From contig RPFO01000017.1 in the NCBI GenBank assembly GCA_009746045.1, forward strand, positions 243,501 to 307,500: a stretch of DNA of 64,000 nt. Reading direction: 5' to 3'. This document shows positions 22,932 to 32,259 of this stretch, piece after piece. Numbering within the stretch: the stretch's first letter is position 1; each line of letters begins with the position of its first letter. The notes below the pieces were generated by a model that had not been told where the DNA came from, ran no database searches, and worked only from the letters and a program-made list of their open reading frames with translations. Origin of the DNA: Mesostigma viride (taxonomy: Eukaryota > Streptophyta > Mesostigmatophyceae > Mesostigmatales > Mesostigmataceae). A program made the position numbers and the translations under genes.

Positions 22932-23852
22932 ATGGTGCAGGAGGAACAGCGGCAGCAGGATTTCCGGTTTCGGCAGTCTGCTGGGGGTTCGATTTCTCCT
23001 GAATTACGCCGTGTCGTTCGGGATCTATCTTTGTTGCTTGCAGATCGTCCGCCTGTAAATCGCAGCTTCGTGCAATTCGTCGACGACCAGGTCGAAGATT
23101 GGGAGCGAATTCTGCGACACGTACAAACCATTGTCATTCCGGAGCACCGGAGCATCGACGACCTTGAGCAGGAGCTTCACGGGTTGGTCGGCATCCAGAC
23201 GGTGATTACTGCAGTAGCAGAGCGAGTGCGGACGGAGTTGGCAGCAAGGCGAGGCGAGGTTGCGGAAGCAGCTGGCGCAGAGCGACACGAGTTTGTGCCG
23301 ACAGTAGCGGGCGCGGGAGTACCACGTGCTTTCGCAGGCGGCATCGGCGACGAGGGTGTTGCAGCGGGACCAGTTAGGCGTGAACGACGCGGAGCGGAGC
23401 ATCACAGGCGGCTTGCAGAGGTCGGGGCGACAGCGGAAGCCATCGCCGGAGGACAACGCGCGACCAGAGTCGGCAGGTTTCCAGAGCGAGTAAGAGTTCC
23501 TTTTCAGGAGCTAACCCCGCCCCTTCGCGTTCGTGTGACGCGTTGGGAGGAGTTTGCACCTCTTGGGTACGATAGTGACCTTGAGGTAGGCGCAGGGGGT
23601 GTCGCTGGGCTAGGCGACGAGACACTTGGCGACCACGAGGTGCCAACGTACAATCCGCGAGGGACCAACGACGGGTTGTCACCTGTCTACTTTACCAACG
23701 GTGACGATTCAGTCATAGCGGGCCGACAGCGGGTCGACGACGGCGCAGCAGGTAGCAGGGTACCAGAGCTGATTGTGGTGAGCGACAGCGACGACGACAG
23801 TGACAAGGAGAACCAGGACGCGCCTGGGGCCAGCCGTGGTGGTCTTGCCTGA
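22932..23852 (+). CDS. Copia C ORF1 (extra gene before gag, unknown function)
   Basis: 306 residues from an ATG 94 bp after the 5' LTR to a TGA 102 bp before gag. I do not recognise a domain. Visible: a helical N-terminal half (DDQVEDWERILRHVQTIV, DDLEQELHGLVGIQTVI) and an acidic serine-rich C-terminus (VSDSDDDSDKENQD) that resembles a phosphorylation or SUMO-interaction type tail. Copia A has a gene of similar length and position (35792-36928) with the same kind of helical N-terminal half (LRDALAETANRVEV), so an ORF before gag is a regular part of this lineage rather than an accident. Confidence 0.7.
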   Translation: MVQEEQRQQDFRFRQSAGGSISPELRRVVRDLSLLLADRPPVNRSFVQFVDDQVEDWERILRHVQTIVIPEHRSIDDLEQELHGLVGIQTVITAVAERVRTELAARRGEVAEAAGAERHEFVPTVAGAGVPRAFAGGIGDEGVAAGPVRRERRGAEHHRRLAEVGATAEAIAGGQRATRVGRFPERVRVPFQELTPPLRVRVTRWEEFAPLGYDSDLEVGAGGVAGLGDETLGDHEVPTYNPRGTNDGLSPVYFTNGDDSVIAGRQRVDDGAAGSRVPELIVVSDSDDDSDKENQDAPGASRGGLA

Positions 23853-23954
23853 GTGGTAACACTTGGCACTTTCTTTTCTTGTTCAGTAGCTTATATTGCT
23901 TTAATTGCTGCTTAGCCACTTGGCTGGCTGTAGCAGATCTGAACAGAGGCCATC

Positions 23955-25133
23955 ATGGAGGATGGAGCTATCAACCAACCAGCGGGCTTTATGGACTTCG
24001 GGCGGCGCGGCGCTGGGCTGGATGGCCGAGATGGACGCGGTGGACGCGATGGACGCGGGGGCGGCCAGGCGCTGGGAGACCAGGCTGAGGTGCCAGATAA
24101 TCAGAGCCAAGGATCGCAGGGCGGGCAGCACGCGCCAGCCGCAGATCAAGCGGCGCCCAAGCGACCAACTGTTGCTGAGGGGTACGCGGTGCTAGGCCAG
24201 TTTCAGTCCATCAAGGACAATTGGCAGCCCCGGGATGCTGAGAGGATGTTAGAGGACATGAACTTGTACACTGAGATATACAACGGTGACAAGCTTCGCA
24301 TCCTGGCGTCTAGTGCCTACATACGGCAGTCGGCGAGGAGGCTGTTCAAGTTTGTTCGGGAGCGACACGCGGCGGGGGACACCTGGACGGCGTTTATGAC
24401 GCGACTCAGGTCGTTCCTGAGTGACAAGAGGACCATAGATGGGTCCCACCTGAAGCAAGAATACCTGGACTACAAGCCCATCAAGGGACAACTAGTGGTC
24501 CACGCCTTTGAGGACTTCGTCAAGCTGAGGGAGGACGCCATGGCCAAGGGCTTCTTCGTCGCAGATCGGATGGCCATGGGCGACTTTCTCAAGTCGCTGC
24601 AACTGGATCCGGTCACCATGGATAATGTGACCATCCACATGCGACAGGTCCATGGCTGGGCAGCCATGACGGATCAGTTGTATGAGTGTTTCAGCGGCAA
24701 GTACGTGGGGGGTAAGCGCCCTCGTCAGAATGATGAGGAGGCCACTGAACCCACGGTTAAGTCCATGAGGGGATCGGGCCACGGGGGCCCAGCGTCCTCG
24801 AGAGGGCCTGAGACCTCTTCAAGGGGTCGAGGAAGGTCCAGGAGGGGGCGTGACAGAAGGGCTGGACGGGGGACCCCGCCGAAGTCGGGACATCCACAGT
24901 CCCAGTTTGACTTCAAGAGGGTGGGTGGTCCTCCCAAGGCTGGGCCCAGCAGTGGGACCTCACGGGACATCAGTCAGGTGGAATGTTATTTCTGCCAGGG
25001 GAAGGGTCACTTCAGGAATGAGTGTCCCTCGTACCTGAGGCAGGAAGGTCAGAGCAAGCCAGCTCAGGGTGGCAGCAAGGACAAGGCTGGTCCATCCCAG
25101 GACAAGGGCAAGGGCAAGGCTGCTGATCATTGA
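23955..25133 (+). CDS. Copia C gag
   Basis: 392 residues from ATG. The middle is a UBN2/copia-type capsid region (GQFQSIKDNWQPRDAERML, DTWTAFMTRLRSFLSDK, GQLVVHAFEDFVKLREDAM, DRMAMGDFLKSLQL). A basic Arg/Gly/Ser-rich region follows, with the nucleocapsid knuckle CYFCQGKGHFRNEC near residues 345-358. It ends with a single TGA; the same frame stays open afterwards into the integrase zinc region (as in copia A), suggesting stop-codon readthrough to make Gag-Pol. Confidence 0.85.
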   Translation: MEDGAINQPAGFMDFGRRGAGLDGRDGRGGRDGRGGGQALGDQAEVPDNQSQGSQGGQHAPAADQAAPKRPTVAEGYAVLGQFQSIKDNWQPRDAERMLEDMNLYTEIYNGDKLRILASSAYIRQSARRLFKFVRERHAAGDTWTAFMTRLRSFLSDKRTIDGSHLKQEYLDYKPIKGQLVVHAFEDFVKLREDAMAKGFFVADRMAMGDFLKSLQLDPVTMDNVTIHMRQVHGWAAMTDQLYECFSGKYVGGKRPRQNDEEATEPTVKSMRGSGHGGPASSRGPETSSRGRGRSRRGRDRRAGRGTPPKSGHPQSQFDFKRVGGPPKAGPSSGTSRDISQVECYFCQGKGHFRNECPSYLRQEGQSKPAQGGSKDKAGPSQDKGKGKAADH

Positions 25134-25731
25134 TATGAGCCTGCACACATCCCTGAACCCTGGAGGGTGCCCCCAGGGGTGTGTAATGAAGCTGCTAGTG
25201 ACAGCAGTGAGGGGCAGCCCCATGCTCTAGTGAAAGAGCCTATTGGACACGATGGGGCAAGCTTGGTTACCACAGAGAGTATGCCAGCTGTAGCTGCAGT
25301 GGTTACTCGCCAACGTGCCCGCCATGGCGGTGCTGAGCCTGAGGTAGGACCTGGTGATGTGGACCCAGGTGGATCTCAGAAGCATTCTGACCGTGCAGGA
25401 CTGGCACAGGATGGTCAGGATGAGGATAGGGCTGGAGACAGTCTGACAGGCACGACCCTGGTGCCTCCTGTACATAAGGGATCTGTACATACCTTGAGTG
25501 CTAATAATGACAATAAAAGATTTTCTCTCTTGTATGACATTGCCTCAAGGTTGCATACCATGTTTGGCCATGCAGCTCAGTCTTTGCAAGTTGCTAGACG
25601 GCTGGGAGGAAGTGAGTTGTACTCCATCTGCCAACAGGTTGCTCAAGCTTGCAAGTGCAGGCTAGTTGCTAGAAAGCCCAAGCAGTCTCATGCCAGGACT
25701 CCTATTTTGCAGCCAGGCCATGTGCAGGTAG
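25134..25731 (+). pseudogene. Copia C: gag-pol linker and integrase zinc-binding region
   Basis: Same frame as gag after the TGA at 25131-25133 (YEPAHIPEPWRVPPG). An acidic linker leads to the HHCC module of copia integrase: ASRLHTMFGHAAQSLQ, ICQQVAQACKCRLVARKPKQ. The frame reaches PGHVQV, just where the first catalytic aspartate should follow, and there jumps to integrase C-terminal sequence in another frame. The DDE core, present in copia A, is missing. Confidence 0.75.
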
Positions 25732-28449
25732 GTGCTGCTGGTGGAGAGGATTCCAAGGACGTCATCTGCCATTGTGACATCTGCATGGCTACGTTCTGTG
25801 GAGGACAGGCTGAACCTGAGGACTCCCATGTTCTTTGGTGACATTGCCATCAATCCTCTTATGCTGCATACCAGGATGCTGCCAGCTGATGCTGAGCAGG
25901 CATTGAAGGAGAAGCTAGAGGCCAAGTTCCTCAAGCTGAGGCAGAAAGACAAGGGCTGGAGTGTCCTAGAACCTAACGTTGGACAACAGGTTGTTGTGTG
26001 GAAGGAACCAAGCTTTCCAGGGAAACGTGGCAGCTGGCATGATGGGGTGGTGACCCGAGTAGAAGCCGCTGGCCATAAGTGCTGGGTGGCCATTGATGGC
26101 TCCCAAGCAGTGCACCGTCTGTCCTGGTCAAAGATCCGTCCCCGGGGAGGTAATCAAGGAGACCTCTTCCAGGTGCCCGCTGGTGTACAAGGCGGGGGTG
26201 ACGTGGAGCTTCCTGATCAGGGTGCTACAGCTGTATCGAGCCCTCAGGGTGACCCTGGCCCGGCCCCTGGGGTACCTTCACATACGGTGGTTGGGCAAGC
26301 AGGCGGACAGGCTGCACCTCCGGAACGGCCCGACACCAGGCCTAGGGGTGTGCGTCTATCAGATATTGTACAGGCTTTGCAAAGAGCCAAGAAGGAGCCT
26401 AAGGTGTCCAAGCTTGTCCAGTTGGATGAACCTGAGGTAGCTGCCATGGAGATAGATACCAATGCACAGGTTTCTGTCATGGGACCTCAGCATACAGGAG
26501 AACTGCTGGTCGGAGAACCAAGTTGCCCCTGGGTGTCTGATTTCAGTGGTAGGACGCATCTAAGGGTGTTGGGAGAGGTTAATGCCCCTGTCATGGGTGT
26601 GGATGTGACCTTCCTTGTCCTAGAGGACTATGATGGCCCTGTGATTTTGGGTCAGAATTTTCTGGGCAATCCTGGGATTTCTATCAGAGCTACAGCTCTG
26701 AGAAGAGATGGCTGGGGGATGATTCCCCTAGAAAATTTCAGGACAACATTTCCAGTCAGGTGCAGGGCCAAGCCGGTCAAGGGTGTAAAATGGGATGAAG
26801 GGGAGGTGCCCCCAGCGGCCAGTTTGGTTATTCCAGCTGTGTTGCACCCCAGCAGTATTGGCATAACTCACAGGAGCCTTGCTGCACACTCTCCTTTGAC
26901 ATATGATCAGCTGGTCCAAGAGATGAGCTCGCCTACTTTGTTTGAGGCTTGGAAGCTCGCCTTCTCCAAGGCATTGGAGGAGTGGTTGCAGTTTGAGTGT
27001 GCTGCACCAACAGACAGACGTCCCCCAGCATCAAGGAAGCTTGCTTTGAGATTTGTGCTGAAGAGGAAGGTTGTGGATGAGGTATCAGTGCCCCATGTCA
27101 GGCCTGTCCTGAATGAGTATCACGGCACGGGGAGTCTGCCAGGAGAGGAGCTATACACGCCAGGGATGCTACACGACACATGGAGAATTTTGCTATGTCT
27201 CTACGTGGGGTTGCTGAACAGGGGAGCAGCTATGTCATCAGTGCTGCTGGACTTCAAGAGGGCATTTTTAAAATCTGATCCAGAAGTGGCCAGGAGGGTG
27301 TGGAAGCAGGATGAGCCTTACTGTGTTGAGGTGCCTGCCATCTGGAAGCTGGAGCTGCATCAACAATTCCTGGTTATTCTGAAGGGCCTGGAAGGACTCA
27401 GGTCGAGCCCAATCATCTGGAGACTCACGCTGCAGGAAGCTCTGATCAGTGAGTGTGGCTTGAGAGTGTCTTCAGTTGATCCCTGTTTGCTGCTGGCCCA
27501 ATGGGAGGGTCTGCCAGTGTATGCTAGTTTGCATGGAGATGATCTGCATTTGCTAGCCCCCACGACCTGGCTGAAGAAGTTTATTCCTGTCATCAGTGGC
27601 AAGTTTTCACTGGGCAAGGAGCTGTGGCAGGAGCCCAACAAGCCTGTAGTGTTCTGTGGAATGCAGGCTACCCTGTTCAGGAGGGACGGGGAGTGGAGTA
27701 TCAGGCTTCAGGCTGGAGGAGATTATAAACAGACCATTGTGAAGGCCTTGCCAGAGAAGATCACCCAGGCTGCAGGACCTGAGTTGAGAGGCATGTGGGC
27801 CTGGTTTGCCAGCATCTGTGGTCCGTCTTTGATGGTCCATAGCAGAATGCCTGATGAGGTGCTTGAGGATGAGAAGCCTCGAGTCATAGCCCGGTTGGTG
27901 GAGAGTACCCCTGATCTGATCTTGTCTGGGATTGACTTTGCCCAGCCTATCACCTTGGAGATCTTTGTTGACAGTTCCATGGATGCTCGCCAGGTTACCA
28001 AGGTCAGGGGGAGATCTGCTGCTCTGTTTGCTTTTTATCAGAGCAGGGCAAGTTTGTTCAGCTGGTACAGCAGACTGCAGAAGAGGGTCTGTATCAGTTC
28101 AGATGTGGCAGAATGCAGGGCCATATGCGAGGGGATCCAGTCCAGCTTGTACATAAAGGAGTTAATGCTGGAGCTGGCTTCAGTTACCCCTTGGACCTTG
28201 CAGATGGAGACGTTGTTGCTAACAGACAGCATGGGTATGGTCCAGTTTGTTCACAAGCAGCTGGCCAGGAGCCGGGACCTGGATTATTTGTTGCTGAAGG
28301 AGTTGGCCAGTTTGGTTGACTTGAAGCATATCCCTGGCGAGGAGAACCCTGCTGATGCATTGACAAAGCTGCCACACAAGGCCCCAGCCCAGTACAATGT
28401 ACTGAGGAAGCTCATGAATGCTGACTGTCAAGTCGGTCTATCTGTCTAA
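25732..28449 (+). CDS. Copia C pol: integrase C-term, retropepsin-like, RT, RNase H
   Basis: 905 codons, open throughout, with no ATG at its start because the deletion junction shifted frame. In order: integrase C-terminus (VWKEPSFPGKRGSWHDG, AVHRLSWSKI; residues about 20-145); retropepsin-like domain (MEIDTNAQVSVM, DFSGRTHLRVLGEV, VILGQNFLGNPGISI; about 235-325) with DTN in place of DTG; RT (VPHVRPVLNEYHG, LDFKRAFLKSD, ILKGLEGLRSSPIIW, active site LHGDDLHLL; about 430-680); RNase H (FVDSSMDARQV, SSDVAECRAICEG, LTDSMGMVQFVH, NPADALTKL). Very close in plan to copia A. Confidence 0.85.
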   Translation: MLLVERIPRTSSAIVTSAWLRSVEDRLNLRTPMFFGDIAINPLMLHTRMLPADAEQALKEKLEAKFLKLRQKDKGWSVLEPNVGQQVVVWKEPSFPGKRGSWHDGVVTRVEAAGHKCWVAIDGSQAVHRLSWSKIRPRGGNQGDLFQVPAGVQGGGDVELPDQGATAVSSPQGDPGPAPGVPSHTVVGQAGGQAAPPERPDTRPRGVRLSDIVQALQRAKKEPKVSKLVQLDEPEVAAMEIDTNAQVSVMGPQHTGELLVGEPSCPWVSDFSGRTHLRVLGEVNAPVMGVDVTFLVLEDYDGPVILGQNFLGNPGISIRATALRRDGWGMIPLENFRTTFPVRCRAKPVKGVKWDEGEVPPAASLVIPAVLHPSSIGITHRSLAAHSPLTYDQLVQEMSSPTLFEAWKLAFSKALEEWLQFECAAPTDRRPPASRKLALRFVLKRKVVDEVSVPHVRPVLNEYHGTGSLPGEELYTPGMLHDTWRILLCLYVGLLNRGAAMSSVLLDFKRAFLKSDPEVARRVWKQDEPYCVEVPAIWKLELHQQFLVILKGLEGLRSSPIIWRLTLQEALISECGLRVSSVDPCLLLAQWEGLPVYASLHGDDLHLLAPTTWLKKFIPVISGKFSLGKELWQEPNKPVVFCGMQATLFRRDGEWSIRLQAGGDYKQTIVKALPEKITQAAGPELRGMWAWFASICGPSLMVHSRMPDEVLEDEKPRVIARLVESTPDLILSGIDFAQPITLEIFVDSSMDARQVTKVRGRSAALFAFYQSRASLFSWYSRLQKRVCISSDVAECRAICEGIQSSLYIKELMLELASVTPWTLQMETLLLTDSMGMVQFVHKQLARSRDLDYLLLKELASLVDLKHIPGEENPADALTKLPHKAPAQYNVLRKLMNADCQVGLSV

Positions 28450-29197
28450 AAGCTGAGAGCTGGGTGCTTAAGTCTCTGGATATCAGGCTGGGAGCTTGAT
28501 TGTACATAATCCTGAGCACACCTTGAGGGGTGAGACATGTCTCTGGTGTGAGAATGTCTGACATTGTCTCTGATGGAGAGATGTCTATCTGGGGTTTTCA
28601 TCTCAGTCTGAGGTTTCCCCAGATCTGTGGTTTGTGGGCGGGGTTCGATTCCCTGGTGCCGTCTTAAGGCGGAGTTTCACGGACTGGCTGACCCATCCAC
28701 CATGCTGGTGAGGTGGCGACAGGTCCCCTGATTTTCCACGGTTGGAACGAGTATAGGAGCTTGTGTTTTGCATGTGCTTCGCGTAGATGTTGTGTCTGGT
28801 TCGATAAGGGGCAGCAGACCGGCGCCGACTCCCGTCTGGGGGTCAGCAATGTTTTCTGATGAGCTGTTGTGGGTGATCTGTGGGGTTTCGCCTAAGGTCC
28901 TGAAGGTTGTACATACTTCTCAAGTTCTTAACTGAACACCTATGGGCTGCCACAGTTGGCCAACCTCTTGTACATGGGTAACACAACGAGCCTCCCGTGA
29001 AGGGATAGGGACTCATTGTAATTTGTTTGTGCTCCTGAGCCAGTATGGGTGCTATGTACATATAATAAGGAATCCAAGCTGACTGTCATGCCCAGCGGGT
29101 TGTGACTTGTAGTCTGGGGAGGATATCCAGTACCCATTGTGTGTGTTTGTATGTAGACTTGTGTGAGCTGCTACAGCTCAAGAAAAGAAAGGATTGG
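28450..29197 (+). other. 3' UTR of copia C with T-arm-like motif and polypurine tract
   Basis: 748 bp without a coding frame. At 28629-28650 it reads GTGGGCGGGGTTCGATTCCC, with the form of a tRNA T arm and the counterpart of the motif in copia A. The 3' end AAGAAAAGAAAGGATTGG (29180-29197) directly precedes the LTR and is the likely polypurine primer site. Confidence 0.6.
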
Positions 29198-29896
29198 AGT
29201 TAACGCCAAGCGCATTGGCGTGATCCTGATTCAGCATATCTCTGCGATTCCAGCGGCACCGGAACGAGTTCATTCCGACGAGTATCAAGAAAGTTATGGC
29301 GTTCCGACTTCCCGGTCGCGCGCGAGCGCGAGCCGGCTGTTCTTCTAAGTCGGACGTGAATATTTGCCGACGACATATGGGGTCGACAGTAATTCCTGGG
29401 CTGACAGGAATTAGGTGCTGTACCTACGACGGTATTGGATTAATACGTCGTACGCAGGAAATAGGAACCTTAACCTGTGGTCTGTGGGTACCGCAGGCTT
29501 AGTCCTGGACTTCTAGGTGCAGATGCAATAATCACTGTGGTGACTGTACTCTGTGGTCACTGTGCCTGTATGGCAGACCTACTGTATAGGAGCTGGGCGC
29601 TGTACAGGTAGTAAATACTGTACCGGGAGTGTTACTACTGAGCAGGCCTGCTAGGCTGCTCAGGACTAGCAAGCACAGTGCACAAGTATATAAACAATAG
29701 GCCAGTGCCAAATGGGCATCTCTTGCGAGCCCACCTCACGTGTTGTGCCTTGACTTGGCAAGCTCGTGTACAAGCCTCAAGTGTGTGAGCGCTGTAAACA
29801 TTATCCGATTTAAACAAAGCTCCGTTTCCAACCATATCACACATTGCTGCATTGCAACCATATCCTTCACATTGCATGTGCTAAGAAAGCTTAACT
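29198..29896 (+). repeat. 3' LTR of copia C
   Basis: 699 bp, no difference seen from the 5' LTR. Followed by target duplication GGCTT and the resumed gag of chromovirus B. Confidence 0.9.
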
Positions 29897-30661
29897 GGCT
29901 TAGGGGGATTAGAAGAGTCAGTTTTTCCCATAGGGCCACTATCTTCCACTGCTACATAAGCGGGATAGAAGGAAGGAAGAGGGAAAGTCTTGGGTAGGGG
30001 TCTAGAAGGGGCCACCGTTTCAGGCTGGTGCCCATAAGAGAAAGGGACAGTATATTGCTCACGAAGAGAGGAATAGGCAAAATGATCATAATTTCTATCA
30101 TCTAGGGGCATGGTGCTGAAATCACTATTAACTTCTAAATCAGCCACACGGGTAGGGACCTGGGCTGCCTCATAGGCCGTCTCAGGGTAGGACCAGGAAG
30201 CAGGTGGGTAAAAGGGAACTGCACTAGGGCGCCCAGAAGGACCGACAGGGGCAGAGGCACGACCCGTGTTAAGAGCAGGCATGGAAGGCACAGGGTGGGA
30301 AGGAGGCCTAGAAACATTGTTAGTTAGTGAGGACCTGCTGGGGGGTTGAGCCAAGGTTGCAGGATGGGCAGGGGCCTGGTTCAGGGTAAGGGAAGGGTCA
30401 TCACTAAATCTGACCTGCATACGTTGACGTTGTTCATAGGTAGGAGGGGTAAGTGAGGGACGACGGCGACCACCAGCAATTAATAGGAGAAGGAGGTGAG
30501 GTACGAAGATTACCTTGAGGAGTGAGATGGTGCACCGTTTCAAGTGAGTCCCGTCGGTTACCACGATTGTTGTTATGGTTGTTAATATTATTATTATTAT
30601 TATTACTCATAGTAGGAGTATTGGTAGGTATAGGCGACATGTTACCACCCACTGGATCCAT
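29897..30661 (-). pseudogene. Chromovirus B gag, N-terminal part
   Basis: Starts at ATG 30661 (MDPVGGNMSPIPTN), with an Asn-rich run encoded by AAT/AAC codons, then a frame change near 30500 into GGRRRPSLTPPTYEQRQRM and a Pro/Ser-rich disordered region reaching PMGKTDSSNPPKP at the copia C insertion. Removal of copia C and one GGCTT joins it to 22139. No domain is expected here; the capsid part lies in the downstream piece. Confidence 0.75.
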
Positions 30662-30785
30662 TTTTATTTAAGTAAATGATCAGAATTCTAACTGAAAGCA
30701 ACAAGGATAGAGGACAAGGCCTAATTTAAGGCAAGGAAAGAAAAGAAAAAGCTTTTAATGGCTTAAAAGAAGGAAACAATTTAAA

Positions 30786-31178
30786 TCAATCCTTTTTAAC
30801 AACAGTAATGGATAGGGAACCGAATTCTAAGGTGAGAGGAGTATCTAAGCTAGATGAGGATGCAGCCCTCTTAGGGGGAGAAGAAGGAGGGGTAGCAAAG
30901 ACTAGAGCTTCTACAGGAGGACGACCATGAGGAATAGGGCGTACATGAAGGCCTAAATCTGTTTGGCTATGATCTATAAGGAACTGCTGAGCTTCTTCGA
31001 AGGACATAAATTTCTTGTACCTAATTACGTTGTATACACGATTCTGAACGATCTTCCTAGCGTCGGACCAAGAAAGGAAAATGGAGGACCATTGAGGCGT
31101 AATCACTACGTAATATTTAGCTAGACTATTATCGCTAGAAGAATGGGAAGGAGCAGTCAAAGATCGCCGTTGGCTCAT
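30786..31178 (-). CDS. RNase H1-N / viroplasmin-like ORF of chromovirus B
   Basis: 130 residues from a true ATG, placed before gag. The N-terminal half matches the hybrid-binding domain found at the N-terminus of eukaryotic RNase H1 and in caulimovirus viroplasmin (Cauli_VI family): KYYVVITPQW, SIFLSWSDARKIVQNRV, IRYKKFMSFEEAQQFL. The C-terminal half is Pro/Ser-rich. That domain binds RNA/DNA hybrids or double-stranded RNA, so a role on the reverse-transcription intermediate is a reasonable guess. Chromovirus D carries a counterpart at 48109-48447. Confidence 0.72.
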   Translation of the reverse strand: MSQRRSLTAPSHSSSDNSLAKYYVVITPQWSSIFLSWSDARKIVQNRVYNVIRYKKFMSFEEAQQFLIDHSQTDLGLHVRPIPHGRPPVEALVFATPPSSPPKRAASSSSLDTPLTLEFGSLSITVVKKD

Positions 31179-31686
31179 GGTAACGCACCTTGTTGTTCTT
31201 GAGTAGTCACGATAGGAGTGGAAGGGGTAGGAGTCGACTTAGCTGGGTTATCTGGGTCACCGAAATGACGAGGGCGGCAATGGTCCAGCGCTCGTAGTCC
31301 TAAAGTCAGCGACCCAGTGACTTTCTGCGAGTGCGGCCGTCTAATGTACAGCAGCACGAAGGAAAAGGTGGAACCTACCCAGACGCTAATCGTCTCTGAA
31401 CAGTAATACTCCCCTATCTAAGACAGGAAACAACCGTAAGCAGGAAAACAAGGCGAAGGACAGGCTAACTACGAAAGGATTTATCCGCTGCGAGCAGGTC
31501 TAGCATCTAGGTAGAGCGTGTCCCGAAACGGGCAGCACTACTCTCCTAGCTTGAAGGCGACCCGCCCATTACCTATCAAGGAAGTGTCGGCTTCTTGTTC
31601 CTGGACGCGGAAGGGGTCTTGAAAAGGTGTATGTGGCAAGGGATAGTCGTCGCGTTCTCTACCTACTGAAGTTCCTCCGGAACCAT
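31179..31686 (-). other. Leader of chromovirus B
   Basis: About 500 bp between the 5' LTR and the first ORF. The minus strand begins ATGGTTCCGGAGGAAC next to the LTR, a possible primer-binding site (TGGTTCCGGAGG). A 60-codon frame (31175-31357) exists but shows nothing recognisable. Confidence 0.5.
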
Positions 31687-32259
31687 TGTTACGCCGCGGA
31701 TATCTACCTCCACCTCTACCTCTAATGGGCCTGATACTACCTAAACTGGTCAGGCCTCCTCTACTCAAACCTCTGGCGAAAGACGAACGTGACGGAGCTG
31801 ATCTCAATGCATTAACGTATGTGTTACTATAATACGCCATACAACCATTTATCAAAACCCGTTTACTCCAGGAATAGAGGAAGGAAACACAACTACACTG
31901 CCGTGACCCAAGCCTAAATGTGTTAATTCATTTAACACACGCCGAGTGCACACACAAGGGATAGAACGCGCATAAATGGTCACCAACGGTCCAACACGCT
32001 CGGGCCGACATGGCCCTCGCCTACAGATGCACGCTGGTCCACTACATCTACTGATGCACGCTGGTCCACTACATTCTACCACAGGATCAGGACCACTAGT
32101 AAAGTACGCGGCGCGGCGCCCAACGGCACCCAATGTACCACAGTACTGTTACGAGGACAATAATGTCCCGGTAGGAGCCTAAACGTAAACCTGGGGACAA
32201 CCGAGGCAAAAGACCTAATTTACGTCCGTAACTACAACGAATTGTTACGCGACGTAACA
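31687..32259 (-). repeat. 5' LTR of chromovirus B
   Basis: 573 bp, TGTTACGCC...CGACGTAACA, a direct copy of 13721-14283 with a 9-bp extra segment and single-base differences. Confidence 0.9.

Larger units (their letters stand above)
22140..29896 (+). mobile_element. Ty1/copia-like element C, integrase core deleted
   Basis: The innermost and youngest layer: 7757 bp on the plus strand, perfect target duplication GGCTT (22135-22139, 29897-29901), two 699-bp LTRs in which I see no difference. Order: LTR, ORF1 (22932-23852), gag (23955-25133), in-frame TGA, integrase zinc region, [catalytic core missing], integrase C-terminus, retropepsin-like, RT, RNase H, 3' UTR, LTR. LTR ends are AGTTAA...TTAACT rather than TG...CA. 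All present frames are open, but without the DDE core it should depend on integrase from another copy. Confidence 0.9.
13721..32259 (-). mobile_element. Ty3/gypsy chromovirus B (contains copia C)
   Basis: LTR retrotransposon on the minus strand with a perfect 5-bp duplication GGACC (13716-13720, 32260-32264), inserted in the integrase gene of copia A. Element order: 5' LTR (32259-31687), leader, RNase H1-N-like ORF, gag, PR, RT, RH, INT, remnant chromodomain, an extra 3' gene, polypurine tract, 3' LTR (14283-13721). Copia C splits gag at 22140-29896; without it B is about 10.8 kb. LTRs are 563 and 573 bp, TGTTACG...CGTAACA, with about 10 bp of indels. Gag and pol are broken by several frameshifts. 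Its coding parts are clearly more AT-rich than chromovirus D. Confidence 0.9.
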
